In this document: positions 34,204-41,982 of the stretch, one piece after another
Position numbering within the stretch: position 1 is the first letter of the stretch
How the letters are laid out: every line of letters begins with the position of its first letter
NCBI GenBank assembly: GCA_016934455.1
Contig: JAFGSX010000444.1
Location: 1 to 44,016 of the forward strand
DNA from: Deltaproteobacteria bacterium
GTDB lineage: Bacteria; Myxococcota; JACRCW01; JAFGSX01
Direction of reading: 5' to 3'
Length of the DNA: 44,016 nt
Translations under genes and position numbers: made by a program
The notes under the pieces: model-generated
Databases searched by the model: none
Told to the model about the DNA's origin: nothing
What the model saw: only the letters and a program-made list of their open reading frames with translations

Positions 34204-34611
34204 CTATTGATCCGCGTGCTCCTCGGGCTCCTCGGTGGCGGCCTGGGCGTCGGCCGGCGGCGGCTGTCCCGGCGTCGAGGTGAGATCGCCCGGCCGCGGT
34301 GCCGGCGTCGCGTTCCTGCCGGCGCCGCCATCGGTGAACCACTTGCCGATGACGTCGACCAACTGGTGCGCCTGGTTCTCGCTCGAGATGTTGAACTTGG
34401 ACTGGTAGCGATACTGGCCGTTGACCTTCTTGTAGCGACGGATCGAGATCTTGGGTGGGCGATAGGTGCGGCTCTTGCGATCGAGATCCTGGCACAAGAA
34501 GACCACGGTCGCCCATGCCCCGCGGCTGATCACCTCCTTGGCCACCTCGCGGACGACCTTGTCGCCCCCCTCTTCCCACTCGACGGTGAGATCGTCGACC
34601 GACTCCGCCAT
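34204..34611 (-). CDS. Unrecognised protein downstream of rplC (135 aa)
   Basis: Not firmly recognised. An N-terminal globular part has VVREVAKEVISRGAWATVVF, then KISIRRYKKVNGQYRYQSKF, then NISSENQAHQLVDVIGKWF. The basic KISIRRY strand and FNISS segment recall small single-stranded nucleic-acid-binding proteins of PC4/PUR type, but this is a weak, by-eye similarity. The tail (about 100-135) is Pro/Ala/Glu-rich and disordered-looking. The ATG at 34611 shares its A with the rplC stop (TGATG), so the gene is coupled to L3. Unlike S10-operon neighbours, it is not a ribosomal protein that I know. Confidence 0.7.
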   Translation of the reverse strand: MAESVDDLTVEWEEGGDKVVREVAKEVISRGAWATVVFLCQDLDRKSRTYRPPKISIRRYKKVNGQYRYQSKFNISSENQAHQLVDVIGKWFTDGGAGRNATPAPRPGDLTSTPGQPPPADAQAATEEPEEHADQ

Positions 34612-35267
34612 CACTCTCTCCTCTTGCTCACCTTGACCTTGGCCGCCGGCAGCACCTCGACCACGCCCTGGTTGGGGCCGGGCACGGCGCCGCGCAGAAG
34701 CAGCAGGTTGTCCTCGGGGATGACCTTGACCACCTGGATGTTCTGGGTGGTCACCCGCTCGCTGCCCATGTGGCCCGCCATGCGCTTGCCCAGGTGCACC
34801 CGGCCGGGGTGGGCGCGGCAGCCGATGGAGCCGCCGTGGCGGCGGAACTCGTGCGTGCCGTGGGTGCGGTCGAACCCCGCCATGTGGTGCCGCTTGACCA
34901 CGCCGGCGAAGCCGCGGCCCTTGCTGGTGCCGCGCACGTCGACCATCTGGCCGGCCTGGAAGATCTCGCAGGTGATGGTCTGGCCCTCGCTGAACTTCTC
35001 GAGATCGGCGGCCGAGACCCGGTACTCGCGCAACACCCGCCTGGGATCCTGCTTGATCTTCTCGTACGCCACCCGCTCCGGCTTGTTGAGCAGGTTGGCG
35101 CGCTTGGCGCCAAACCCCAGTTGCAGCGCGGTGTAGCCGTTTTTCTCCCGGGTGCGCCTGCGCACGACCGTGCACGGGCCCAGCTCGACTGCGGTGACAC
35201 CGATCGAGACGCCGTCATCGGTGTAGATCCGCGTCATGCCCAACTTGTAACCCATCAATCCCAACAT
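34611..35267 (-). CDS. rplC: 50S ribosomal protein L3
   Basis: 218 residues; binds 23S rRNA near the peptidyl-transferase centre and is an early assembly protein. Motifs: MLGLMGYKLGMTRIYTDDG at the N-terminus, GTSKGRGFAGVVKRH, and the family signature region DRTHGTHEFRRHGGSIGCRA followed by PGRVHLGKRMAGHMG. The ATG at 35267 follows GGAGG. It is notably alone: no rpsJ upstream and no rplD, rplW or rplB downstream, the usual S10 order. Driven by the TTGACA promoter at 35378-35405, leaving a leader of about 100 bases that holds a CTGCCA/TGGCAG inverted repeat (35323-35355). Confidence 0.96.
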   Translation of the reverse strand: MLGLMGYKLGMTRIYTDDGVSIGVTAVELGPCTVVRRRTREKNGYTALQLGFGAKRANLLNKPERVAYEKIKQDPRRVLREYRVSAADLEKFSEGQTITCEIFQAGQMVDVRGTSKGRGFAGVVKRHHMAGFDRTHGTHEFRRHGGSIGCRAHPGRVHLGKRMAGHMGSERVTTQNIQVVKVIPEDNLLLLRGAVPGPNQGVVEVLPAAKVKVSKRRE

Positions 35268-35322
35268 CCCGACCTCCGCTACTCGGACGCCCCGGCCTAG
35301 CCTCGCCGCGGGCCGCCATTCG

Positions 35323-35355
35323 CTGCCAGACGGGACCGCCCATAACAGATGGCAG
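35323..35355 (-). other. Inverted repeat in the rplC leader
   Basis: CTGCCA (35323-35328) pairs with TGGCAG (35350-35355) across a 21-base loop, inside the predicted rplC leader. It could form a regulatory stem; not shown. Confidence 0.3.
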
Positions 35356-35377
35356 ATCCCGACGACAAGTGCGGGAG

Positions 35378-35405
35378 CCTATAGGTGTGCAATGCCACCT
35401 GTCAA
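35378..35405 (-). promoter_or_regulatory. Promoter of rplC
   Basis: TTGACA (perfect), 16 bases, TATAGG on the minus strand. Faces away from the promoter at 35426-35454, the -35 boxes 20 bases apart. Confidence 0.65.
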
Positions 35406-35425
35406 TCGAGGAGTGGCGGCGAGCC

Positions 35426-35454
35426 TTGAAGCGGTGGCCCGCGGTTTCTATAAT
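35426..35454 (+). promoter_or_regulatory. Promoter of the TonB-like gene
   Basis: TTGAAG, 17 bases, TATAAT (perfect -10). Start predicted about 15 bases before the ATG at 35476, with GGAG seven bases before it. Confidence 0.7.
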
Positions 35455-35475
35455 TTTTAATGGCGGAGTGTGCAC

Positions 35476-36798
35476 ATGGCGAGCGGGATCGACCTGAGCA
35501 GAGAGCGGGCATCGTCGAGCCGCGGCGCGCTGCTGGTCGCCCTCGCGATCTCGCTCGTCAGCCACATCGCCCTGGTCACCGTGGTCACCGCGATCTCGCT
35601 GCTGCGGCCCCCTGCACCCGCGAATCGGGCGGCGGCCCAGATCGCGGCGGTGCAGGTGCAGCGCATCCCGGCCGAGCGCTGGCAGAGCAACCGCGCGGTG
35701 CGCGGCGCCCGCCTGCGGTCCGAGGATCGGCCGCCTGCGCCGCTGCCGCCGGCGGCGCCTCCGGTGGAGCCGGACGAGAGCCGGCCGCCCGGACAGGTGG
35801 TGGCCCTGCCGCCGCCCGAGAGGAGCGAGCGGCCAAGGCACGCCGACTACGCTTCGGAGCACGATCGAGCGGTCGAGCGCGAGACGCGCAGCCGCTACCA
35901 GACCCCTGATTTCCTCAATCCGGCGCACCGGCTGCAGTCGGGCGACCAGGTCAAGCGCGACGTGCCGTCGACCACCGAGCCGCGGCCGCCGCAGGCCGCG
36001 GTGCTCAAGGTCGAGGGCAGCGGCGGGCCAGCGGGCGAGGGTCAGAGCGCGGCGGGCAACGCGGCCCAGGGCACCGGCGCCGCCGCCGTCGCCGGCCGCC
36101 AACCGATGGAGCTGGCCATCCCCAGGCTGGAGCAGCGAGACCGGTTGGAGCTGGCCCTCGACACCGAGCGCGGCCAGGTACGCAACCGCAGCTACTCCGA
36201 GCGGCTGGCGGGCAACAGCGATCACCTGGCGCTGCGGCTCGGACCGCGGAGGTCGGATCCCAGCGCCAGCGCGCAGGGCGGCGCGACCGGCCGGGCCGGC
36301 GGCAGCGGAGGCAGCGGCGTCGGCATCGCCGCGCTGACCCCGGACCTGAGCACCATCGAGCGCCTGAGCGGCGCTCCGGCCAACGACCATCTGCCCAACG
36401 TCGAGGAGGACGACGGCACCTTTCTCAACACCTGGCGCTGGAAGCACGCGCCGTTCTTCAACCGCATCGCCGACAGCATCCGCCGCTCCTGGAACCCGGG
36501 CCCCGAGATCGCGCGCCGCGACCCGAGCGGCAACATCTACGGCTTTCAGGACCGCTTCACCCTGCTCAAGGTGACCATCGACAAGCAGGGCACCATCACC
36601 GAGATCAACGTCGCCGAGTCGTGCGGGGTCGACTTCCTCGACCGCGAGGCGGTGCTGGCGTTTCGCCGCGCCGAGCCCTTCCCCAACCCGCCGCCGCGGA
36701 TGTTCGGCGGCCACGGCACCTACACCTTCTTCTTCGGCTTCAACGTCGACTTCCAGACCTCGCCGCTGATCGACTTTCGCTGGAGGGCAATGCCGTGA
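35476..36798 (+). CDS. TonB-like energy transducer with C-terminal TonB domain
   Basis: 440 residues. One N-terminal membrane helix (LLVALAISLVSHIALVTVVT) with a short cytoplasmic start, then a long Pro/Arg/Glu-rich periplasmic linker (about 50-330), then a C-terminal domain with FTLLKVTIDKQGTITEINVA, an FLDREAVLAFRRAEPFPNPP segment and YTFFFGF, the pattern of the TonB C-terminal fold that touches outer-membrane receptors. No exbB/exbD is adjacent. The ATG at 35476 is chosen for the ribosome site and promoter; a GTG at 35470 is also in frame. It ends four bases from the convergent rseP stop. The receptor partner is not in the window. Confidence 0.82.
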   Translation: MASGIDLSRERASSSRGALLVALAISLVSHIALVTVVTAISLLRPPAPANRAAAQIAAVQVQRIPAERWQSNRAVRGARLRSEDRPPAPLPPAAPPVEPDESRPPGQVVALPPPERSERPRHADYASEHDRAVERETRSRYQTPDFLNPAHRLQSGDQVKRDVPSTTEPRPPQAAVLKVEGSGGPAGEGQSAAGNAAQGTGAAAVAGRQPMELAIPRLEQRDRLELALDTERGQVRNRSYSERLAGNSDHLALRLGPRRSDPSASAQGGATGRAGGSGGSGVGIAALTPDLSTIERLSGAPANDHLPNVEEDDGTFLNTWRWKHAPFFNRIADSIRRSWNPGPEIARRDPSGNIYGFQDRFTLLKVTIDKQGTITEINVAESCGVDFLDREAVLAFRRAEPFPNPPPRMFGGHGTYTFFFGFNVDFQTSPLIDFRWRAMP

Positions 36799-36802
36799 AC
36801 GA

Positions 36803-38584
36803 TCAGTTGAACCACTGATCCCAGTAGCGCGCGATGTCGTTGCGCATCACCGCGACCATCAGGATCAGCAGCAGCGACAGCCCGACCAGGGTCGCGATCT
36901 CGCGCGCCCGCAGCGACACCGGGTGGCGCCGGAGCGTCTCGATCAGCAGAAAGAGCAGGTGGCCGCCGTCGAGCACCGGCACCGGCAGCAGGTTAAGGAT
37001 CGCCAGGTTGATCGAGATGACCGCCATGATGAACAGGAAATGGCGCCAGCCGCTCTCGGCCGAGCGGGCGGCCAGATCGAACATCATGATCGGCCCGCCG
37101 ACGGACTCGAAGGGCAGCTCGCAGTTTGCCAACAGCCAGATTCCGACCAGCGTCGTCACGGTCCAGGTGGCGGTCAGCTTGACGCCCTCGATCGCGGCCG
37201 CGCCGAGGCCGCGGTAGACGACCTCGCTGCCCCCCGGCCCGAAGCCGTCGGCCGGCTCGGCGCCGAACAGCAGGCGCTTGAAGCCGCGCCGCAGCGGCGC
37301 GCGCTCGGCTCGCTGCTGAAGCCGGAAGGCGATCGTGATCAGGGTATCGGCCCGCTCGACGACCGCCACGTGCACGGCCCGCGGATCGCCGCCGCTGAGC
37401 GCCGTCGTCGCCGAGAGCCAGTGCAGCGGCTGGCCGTCCAGCGCCAGCAGGCAGTCGCCGCTGGCGATCCCGAGGTCGGCGGCCGGGCTGCCGGCCACCA
37501 CGCGCTCGACGCAGGTGCCGGCGAACTGCACGCCGCGCAGCGCCGGATCGCGCGCCTGCAGCAGGCGCTGGGCGGCGGCACGGGTGCCGTCGATGACGGA
37601 GGTCGCGACCTGCTCGGGCTCGATGCCGGTGTGGAACACGACGCCGCTGTCGAAGGTCGGCAACGGAATCGGGCGCGCCGCGCCGAGGCGCACGGTTTCG
37701 ATCGTCGGCAGCGCCACCCGCAGCGCGCCCTCGGCGACCACCATCCGGCGCTCGACCGTGAGCGACAGCTCGCGGTCGGCGCCCCGGCGCAGCAGCAGCT
37801 CCAGATCCTCGAACCGCTCGACCGGCGCGCCGTCGACGGCGACCACCTGGTCGAAGCTCCTCAGACCGGCCTCGTGGGCCGGGGCAGCGGGGCTCGGCAC
37901 GGCCAGCAGGGGCAGGCGGCGAAACGAGAGCACGCCCATCCGGCTCCTCCGCACCCGGCGCTGCAGCTCGTCGGTCTGTTCGAAGAGCTCCAGCGCCACC
38001 TCGACCGGGCGGCGCTCCCCGTCCCGCACGATCTCGAGCCCGACCGCGGGCGCGGTGCTGCGGCCGACGATCCTGGCCACCTCGTCGAAGGTCGCCACCG
38101 GTCGGCCGTCGACGCTGACGATGCGATCGCCGGCCCGCAGCCGCGCCTGCTCGGCCGGGCTGCCGGGCAGCACGGTCTCGACGACGGGGGGCGTGATCTC
38201 GTTGCGGCCGTAGGCCATGGCCCAGAACAGCAGCGGCGTCAGCATCAGGTTGGCCAGCGGGCCGGCGAGAAAGATGGCCGCCCGCTGCCAGCGCGGCCGC
38301 GCGGTCAGCAGGCGCGCCGGATCGAGCGGCGGCGACGGGGGCCCGCCGACGGTCTCGACGCTGGCATCCTCGCCCGCCAGCCGCACGAAGCCGCCCAGCG
38401 GAAAGGCGCTGATCGCGTAGCGGGTCTCACCGAGCTGCAGCCCAACCAGCTCGGGCCCGAAGCCGACCGAGAACTTGAGCACCTGCACCCGACACAGCTT
38501 GGCGACGATGAAATGGCCGAGCTCGTGCACCAGCACCAGCGCGCCGAGCAGGATCGCAAAGTAGAGCAGCTTTTCGAGCCACAT
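36803..38584 (-). CDS. rseP: Site-2 protease RseP with three PDZ-like domains
   Basis: 593 residues, clearly longer than the usual ~450. Intramembrane zinc protease: His20-Glu-Leu-Gly-His24 in LVHELGHF, and the C-terminal LNLLPVPVLDGGHLLF with the Asp ligand. Three PDZ-like segments are visible between the helices: one after VVETVLPGSPAEQARLRAGD, a second with APAHEAGLRSFDQVVAVDGA, and a third with VVAGSPAADLGIASGDCLLA. Most RseP proteins have two. It probably cleaves an anti-sigma factor or remnant signal peptides. The ATG at 38584 lies 10 bases after the cdsA stop, so it is the last gene of the uppS-cdsA-rseP operon. The usual dxr between cdsA and rseP is missing. Confidence 0.92.
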   Translation of the reverse strand: MWLEKLLYFAILLGALVLVHELGHFIVAKLCRVQVLKFSVGFGPELVGLQLGETRYAISAFPLGGFVRLAGEDASVETVGGPPSPPLDPARLLTARPRWQRAAIFLAGPLANLMLTPLLFWAMAYGRNEITPPVVETVLPGSPAEQARLRAGDRIVSVDGRPVATFDEVARIVGRSTAPAVGLEIVRDGERRPVEVALELFEQTDELQRRVRRSRMGVLSFRRLPLLAVPSPAAPAHEAGLRSFDQVVAVDGAPVERFEDLELLLRRGADRELSLTVERRMVVAEGALRVALPTIETVRLGAARPIPLPTFDSGVVFHTGIEPEQVATSVIDGTRAAAQRLLQARDPALRGVQFAGTCVERVVAGSPAADLGIASGDCLLALDGQPLHWLSATTALSGGDPRAVHVAVVERADTLITIAFRLQQRAERAPLRRGFKRLLFGAEPADGFGPGGSEVVYRGLGAAAIEGVKLTATWTVTTLVGIWLLANCELPFESVGGPIMMFDLAARSAESGWRHFLFIMAVISINLAILNLLPVPVLDGGHLLFLLIETLRRHPVSLRAREIATLVGLSLLLILMVAVMRNDIARYWDQWFN

Positions 38585-38594
38585 CGCCGTAGCC

Positions 38595-39413
38595 TCAGCG
38601 GTCGAGCAGCGGGTGCACAAAGGTCGCGACCAGGTAGACGAACGGCCCGGTGATCATCAGCGCGTCGACCCGATCGAGCAGCCCGCCGTGGCCGGGCAGC
38701 AGCCGGCCCGAGTCCTTGGCCTCGAACGAGCGCTTGAGCAGAGACTCGGCCAGGTCGCCGAGCGGCGCCAGCACGCCGGCCACCAGCCCGATCGCCAGCG
38801 CCTCGACCAAGCCGAGGTGCTGCGCGAACCAGAAATGGGCCAGCAGCGCGCCGCCGATCGACCCCGCCAGACCGCCGACCGCGCCCTCCCAGGTCTTCTT
38901 GGGGCTGAGCAGCGGAAACAGCTTGTGCCTGCCGAAGAGGCGGCCCGCGAAGTAGGCGCAGGTGTCATTGCCCCAGGTCACGATCATCGCCAGGTAGATC
39001 CAACCGGCGCCGATGGCCGGGGTCGCCGCCTCGGCCCGCAGCCGATACAGCACGGTCAGCGTCACCCCGCAGTAGGCCAGCCCCAGGACCGTGGTGGCCA
39101 TGCGCTTCCAGGTCGTCTCGAACGGCCCCGGATTGACGGTGAAGCCGAGCACGGTGAGCAGCATGGTGGCGACCATCGCCTCGCCCAGAAAGCGCGGGGC
39201 CAGCATCGAGACCAGCGCCGGGCCGAGGCCGATCAGGACGCCGGTGGCCACCATGCGGACGTCGCTGCCGGCCCACATGTGAAAGTACTCGTACAGCGCG
39301 ACGGCGGTGGCCAGCAGCACCAGCCCGAACAGCCACCAGCCACCGATCCAGACCAGCCACACCACGCCCGGCAGCAGGACCACCGCGGTGAGAACCCTAA
39401 ACAGGAGGTTCAT
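38595..39413 (-). CDS. cdsA: Phosphatidate cytidylyltransferase (CDP-diglyceride synthase)
   Basis: 272 residues; makes CDP-diacylglycerol from phosphatidate and CTP for all phospholipids. Multi-spanning inner-membrane protein (about eight hydrophobic segments). The family signature is at the C-terminus: SLLKRSFEAKDSGRLLPGHG then GLLDRVDAL, matching S-x3-KR-x4-KD-x5-PGHGG-x2-DR-x-D. WGNDTCAYFAGRLFGRHKL and SPKKTWEG precede it. The ATG at 39413 forms an ATGA overlap with the uppS stop and has AGGAGG just upstream; the longer reading to 39533 is a shadow of uppS. Confidence 0.97.
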   Translation of the reverse strand: MNLLFRVLTAVVLLPGVVWLVWIGGWWLFGLVLLATAVALYEYFHMWAGSDVRMVATGVLIGLGPALVSMLAPRFLGEAMVATMLLTVLGFTVNPGPFETTWKRMATTVLGLAYCGVTLTVLYRLRAEAATPAIGAGWIYLAMIVTWGNDTCAYFAGRLFGRHKLFPLLSPKKTWEGAVGGLAGSIGGALLAHFWFAQHLGLVEALAIGLVAGVLAPLGDLAESLLKRSFEAKDSGRLLPGHGGLLDRVDALMITGPFVYLVATFVHPLLDR

Positions 39414-40174
39414 GGTCCCCTGCCGGCGCTGGCGACCCGCTGCACCTGGTCGCTGGTCTTGCCGAAGCGGCGCTCGCGCGCCTGGAATTCGACGATCGCG
39501 TCGTGAAAAGTCTGCTCGTCGAAGTCCGGCCACAGGGTTGGCACCAGGCAGAGCTCGGAGTAGGCGATCTGCCAGAGCAGAAAATTGGAGATCCGGCTCT
39601 CGCCCGAGGTCCTGATCAGCAGATCGGGGTCGGGCAGACCGACCGTGTCGAGGTGCCGCTCGACCGCCGCGGCATCGACCGCCTCCAGGTCCAGCTTGCC
39701 CTGCGCCACCTCGCGCGCCACACCGCGCACCGCGCGCACCAGCTCGTCGCGGCCGCCGTAGGAGAGCGCCAGCGTCAGCGTCATGTCGTCGAGGTCGGCG
39801 GTCTGCTCGCGCACGTCGTCCAGCAACCGGCGCACGAAATCGGGCAGGCGCTCGACCGCGCCAATGGTGTGCAGGCGAATGCCGTTGTCGAGCATGGTGC
39901 GCAGCTCGCGGTTCAGATACTCGTGCAGCAGATTCATCAGGCCTGTGATCTCGGGCGCGGGCCGGCTCCAGTTCTCACTCGAGAACGAGTACAGCGTCAG
40001 GTAGCGAACCCCGATCTCGCGGGCGTAGGTGACCGTGCGGCGCACCGCCTTGGCACCCTCGTGGTGGCCGGCCAGCCGCGGCAGGCCGCGCGCCCGCGCC
40101 CAGCGGCCATTGCCGTCCATGATGATCGCGACATGGGTCGGGATCGGCGGCGGGGGGGCGGGCGTTTTCTTCAT
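39410..40174 (-). CDS. uppS: Undecaprenyl diphosphate synthase
   Basis: 254 residues; cis-prenyltransferase adding isopentenyl units to farnesyl diphosphate to give the C55 carrier for peptidoglycan and O-antigen. Motifs: HVAIIMDGNGRWARARGLPR with the catalytic Asp20, GHHEGAKAVRR, LTLYSFSSENWSRP, LALSYGGRDELVRA and the PDPDLLIRTSGESRISNFLL region, all diagnostic. The carrier it makes would also serve the polymerase at the right edge. The ATG at 40174 has no strong ribosome site. Its promoter is at 40220-40249, and the stop overlaps cdsA. Confidence 0.97.
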   Translation of the reverse strand: MKKTPAPPPPIPTHVAIIMDGNGRWARARGLPRLAGHHEGAKAVRRTVTYAREIGVRYLTLYSFSSENWSRPAPEITGLMNLLHEYLNRELRTMLDNGIRLHTIGAVERLPDFVRRLLDDVREQTADLDDMTLTLALSYGGRDELVRAVRGVAREVAQGKLDLEAVDAAAVERHLDTVGLPDPDLLIRTSGESRISNFLLWQIAYSELCLVPTLWPDFDEQTFHDAIVEFQARERRFGKTSDQVQRVASAGRGP

Positions 40175-40219
40175 GTTAGAGGGCGTCCGGCGGCACCGGC
40201 CGCAGTGAGCGCGAGCGGG

Positions 40220-40249
40220 TTGCTAACACGCAGCCGACGCGCTTGTCAA
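40220..40249 (-). promoter_or_regulatory. Promoter of uppS-cdsA-rseP
   Basis: On the minus strand TTGACA (perfect), 18 bases, TAGCAA. Start predicted about 39 bases before the uppS ATG. Confidence 0.5.
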
Positions 40250-40250
40250 C

Positions 40251-40267
40251 GCAGCGGCCGCCGCTGC
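40251..40267 (-). terminator. Candidate hairpin after the 40268 stator-like gene
   Basis: Seven-base-pair stem GCAGCGG/CCGCTGC with loop CCG directly after the stop codon and just ahead of the uppS promoter. No T tract, so possibly not an intrinsic terminator. Confidence 0.4.
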
Positions 40268-41314
40268 TCACTCGTCCTCCTCGGCGTCGATCGCCGCCAC
40301 CAGTCGCGAGATGTCGTGCATGCCTGCGGTCTCCGGGCGCCGCGCGGCATCCAGCGCAGCCTCTCCCGATCGATCGTCGGCGGCGGGCTCCATCTCCGGC
40401 TCCGCGGCCAGCTCCACGTCCGGCTCCGCGGCCAGCTCCACGGCCTGCTCCGCGACCGGCTCCACGGCCAGCTCCGCGACCGGCTCCTCGGCCATCTCGT
40501 CGGCCATCTCGTCGGCCGTCGCCGCATCCTCGTCCAGCCCGGAGGCGCCACCGACGTCCTCGGCCTCCGGCGCGGCCTCATCCAGGTGGCCGTAGTCCTC
40601 GTACTCGGCGTCCGGGGGTTCCGGCGCCGCTGCAGCCGGCGCGGCCTCCTCTGCGACGGCGCTCTCGGACTGCAGCCTGGCCCTGGGCTGCTTGAGCAGG
40701 CCGCACAGCGTGTCGAGCGTCGCCTCCAGCGGCGCCAGGAACTGCTGGTCTCCGGCGCGCAGCGCGGCGCGGCCATTGGGAGTCGCCGCGATGCACTCGA
40801 GACCGAACGCGGGGGCCTCGGCCAGAGCAGCGAGCAGACCGGGCTCGCTGCGCTCGAGCGAACCGTAGTCGCGCGTCGAGACGCCGATCACCAGGCGCTG
40901 CTTCTTGACCGCCAGCAGCAGCGCCTCGTTGGCGATGCGGCGCTCCTCGCCCTCGGAGACCTTGGGCTCGCGCCCCAGGATCTTCGAGCAGATGTGGCGC
41001 GAGATGAGCAGGCAGTCGTCCACCGCCTGCTGCAACTGCTGCGCGCGCCGGAAGTAGGCGTCGATGGCGATGGCGCTAGCCTCAGCCAGCCCGGCCTCGC
41101 TGCCGGCCTGGTGCGCCGCCGCGTACGCCGCCTGCGCCTGCTGTCGGCCGCGCGCCCGTCGCTCGGCGGCGCGCTGCTCGGCCGCTTGCCGCAGGCTCTC
41201 GGCCTGCTGCTGGGCCGAAAACACGTCGCGGTTGATGACCTTGCGCTCGCCCAGCGCCGGCTTGGAAGGGCCTCGCGGCGTGAGCACCCCGTCGCTCTTG
41301 ATGACCTTGGGCAT
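40268..41314 (-). CDS. FliH/SctL-like stator protein with acidic Ala/Glu/Pro repeat tail
   Basis: 348 residues. The N-terminus begins MPKVIKSDGVLTPRGPSKPA, sharing Lys-Val-Ile-Lys with the neighbour. A long Gln/Ala/Arg-rich coiled coil (about 33-100) precedes a domain with SRHICSKILGREPKVSEGEE and ANEALLLAVKKQRLVIGVST, the layout of FliH/SctL stators that hold the ATPase of flagellar or type III export machines. The last third is a run of acidic, Ala/Val/Pro repeats (VAELAVEPVAEQAVELAAEP) unlike typical family members. The ATG at 41314 lies five bases after the partner gene's stop. No ATPase (FliI/SctN) or other export gene is in the window; the assignment is moderate. Confidence 0.62.
   Translation of the reverse strand: MPKVIKSDGVLTPRGPSKPALGERKVINRDVFSAQQQAESLRQAAEQRAAERRARGRQQAQAAYAAAHQAGSEAGLAEASAIAIDAYFRRAQQLQQAVDDCLLISRHICSKILGREPKVSEGEERRIANEALLLAVKKQRLVIGVSTRDYGSLERSEPGLLAALAEAPAFGLECIAATPNGRAALRAGDQQFLAPLEATLDTLCGLLKQPRARLQSESAVAEEAAPAAAAPEPPDAEYEDYGHLDEAAPEAEDVGGASGLDEDAATADEMADEMAEEPVAELAVEPVAEQAVELAAEPDVELAAEPEMEPAADDRSGEAALDAARRPETAGMHDISRLVAAIDAEEDE
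40381..40512 (-). repeat. Short in-gene repeat coding for an acidic Ala/Glu/Pro tract
   Basis: Imperfect tandem units of GGCTCCGCGGCCAGCTCCAC type (plus strand) encode Ala-Glu-Pro-x-Val-Glu-Leu repeats in the stator-like gene, followed by two GTCGGCCATCTC units. Likely variable in length by slippage. Confidence 0.6.
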
Positions 41315-41319
41315 GGCGC

Positions 41320-41937
41320 TCACTTGCTCCCGCGCAGTTGCCGGGTCAGCTCGGCAAACTGGGTCTCGATGCGGGCGTCGATGGTGCCCAGCTCGGTCTC
41401 GACCACGCACCCGCCGCGATCGACGTCGGCATCCTCGCGGATGTCGATGTCCTTGGCGCGGCCCAGCACGTCGACGATGACGCGCCGGTGCGTGCGCAGC
41501 GGTTCGACGTGGGTCGGGTGCACGCGCACGTAGATCTCGCGCATCTGGCGCGACCCGAGCACCGCCTGGCGGACGACGTCGACGATCGCCTCGGGGTGCT
41601 GCTCCAGCTCGCGCAGATAGACGCGGCGCGCGATCTGCAGCGCCGCCGTCACCGCCTCGGGCTCGACGTCGCGCAGCAGGCTCTCGGCCAGCCGCCCGAG
41701 GGCGGCCCGCAGCCCGTCGCTCTCGGCCTTGCCCGTGGCCTGCCCGCGCTCGCGCTCCTCCTCGATCGCCTGCGCCACCTCGGCCTCGACCGCCTTTTGC
41801 AGGGATCGCACCTCCTGCTGCACGCGCGCCAGGATCGCCCGCGCCTCGTCATCGGCGGCGCCGGGCGGCCGGCCGACGCCGGTGGGAGCGGGCTGCGGGC
41901 GGACGCCGGTGTTCTCTTTTTTGATGACCTTTGCCAT
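41320..41937 (-). CDS. FliH/SctL-like stator protein, standard length
   Basis: 205 residues, a normal length for the family. The N-terminus MAKVIKKENTG is followed by a charged helical stretch (RVQQEVRSLQKAVEAEVAQA), then RLAESLLRDVEPEAVTAALQ and IARRVYLRELEQHPEAIVDV. The C-terminus DRGGCVVETELGTIDARIET is the FliH/SctL signature. Expected role: binding the export ATPase and linking it to the cytoplasmic ring. It starts at 41937 (no close ribosome site seen); a reading to 42216 is a shadow. First gene of the pair, with a promoter at 41983-42011. Confidence 0.78.
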   Translation of the reverse strand: MAKVIKKENTGVRPQPAPTGVGRPPGAADDEARAILARVQQEVRSLQKAVEAEVAQAIEEERERGQATGKAESDGLRAALGRLAESLLRDVEPEAVTAALQIARRVYLRELEQHPEAIVDVVRQAVLGSRQMREIYVRVHPTHVEPLRTHRRVIVDVLGRAKDIDIREDADVDRGGCVVETELGTIDARIETQFAELTRQLRGSK

Positions 41938-41982
41938 TGACCAGACCGCCGAAAAAATCGTCTTGCGCGACGCCGGGCAACT

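Noticed and set aside
40268-41937. A complete flagellar or type III secretion locus
   Set aside because: Only two stator-like genes are present; no ATPase, ring or export-gate gene is in the window.
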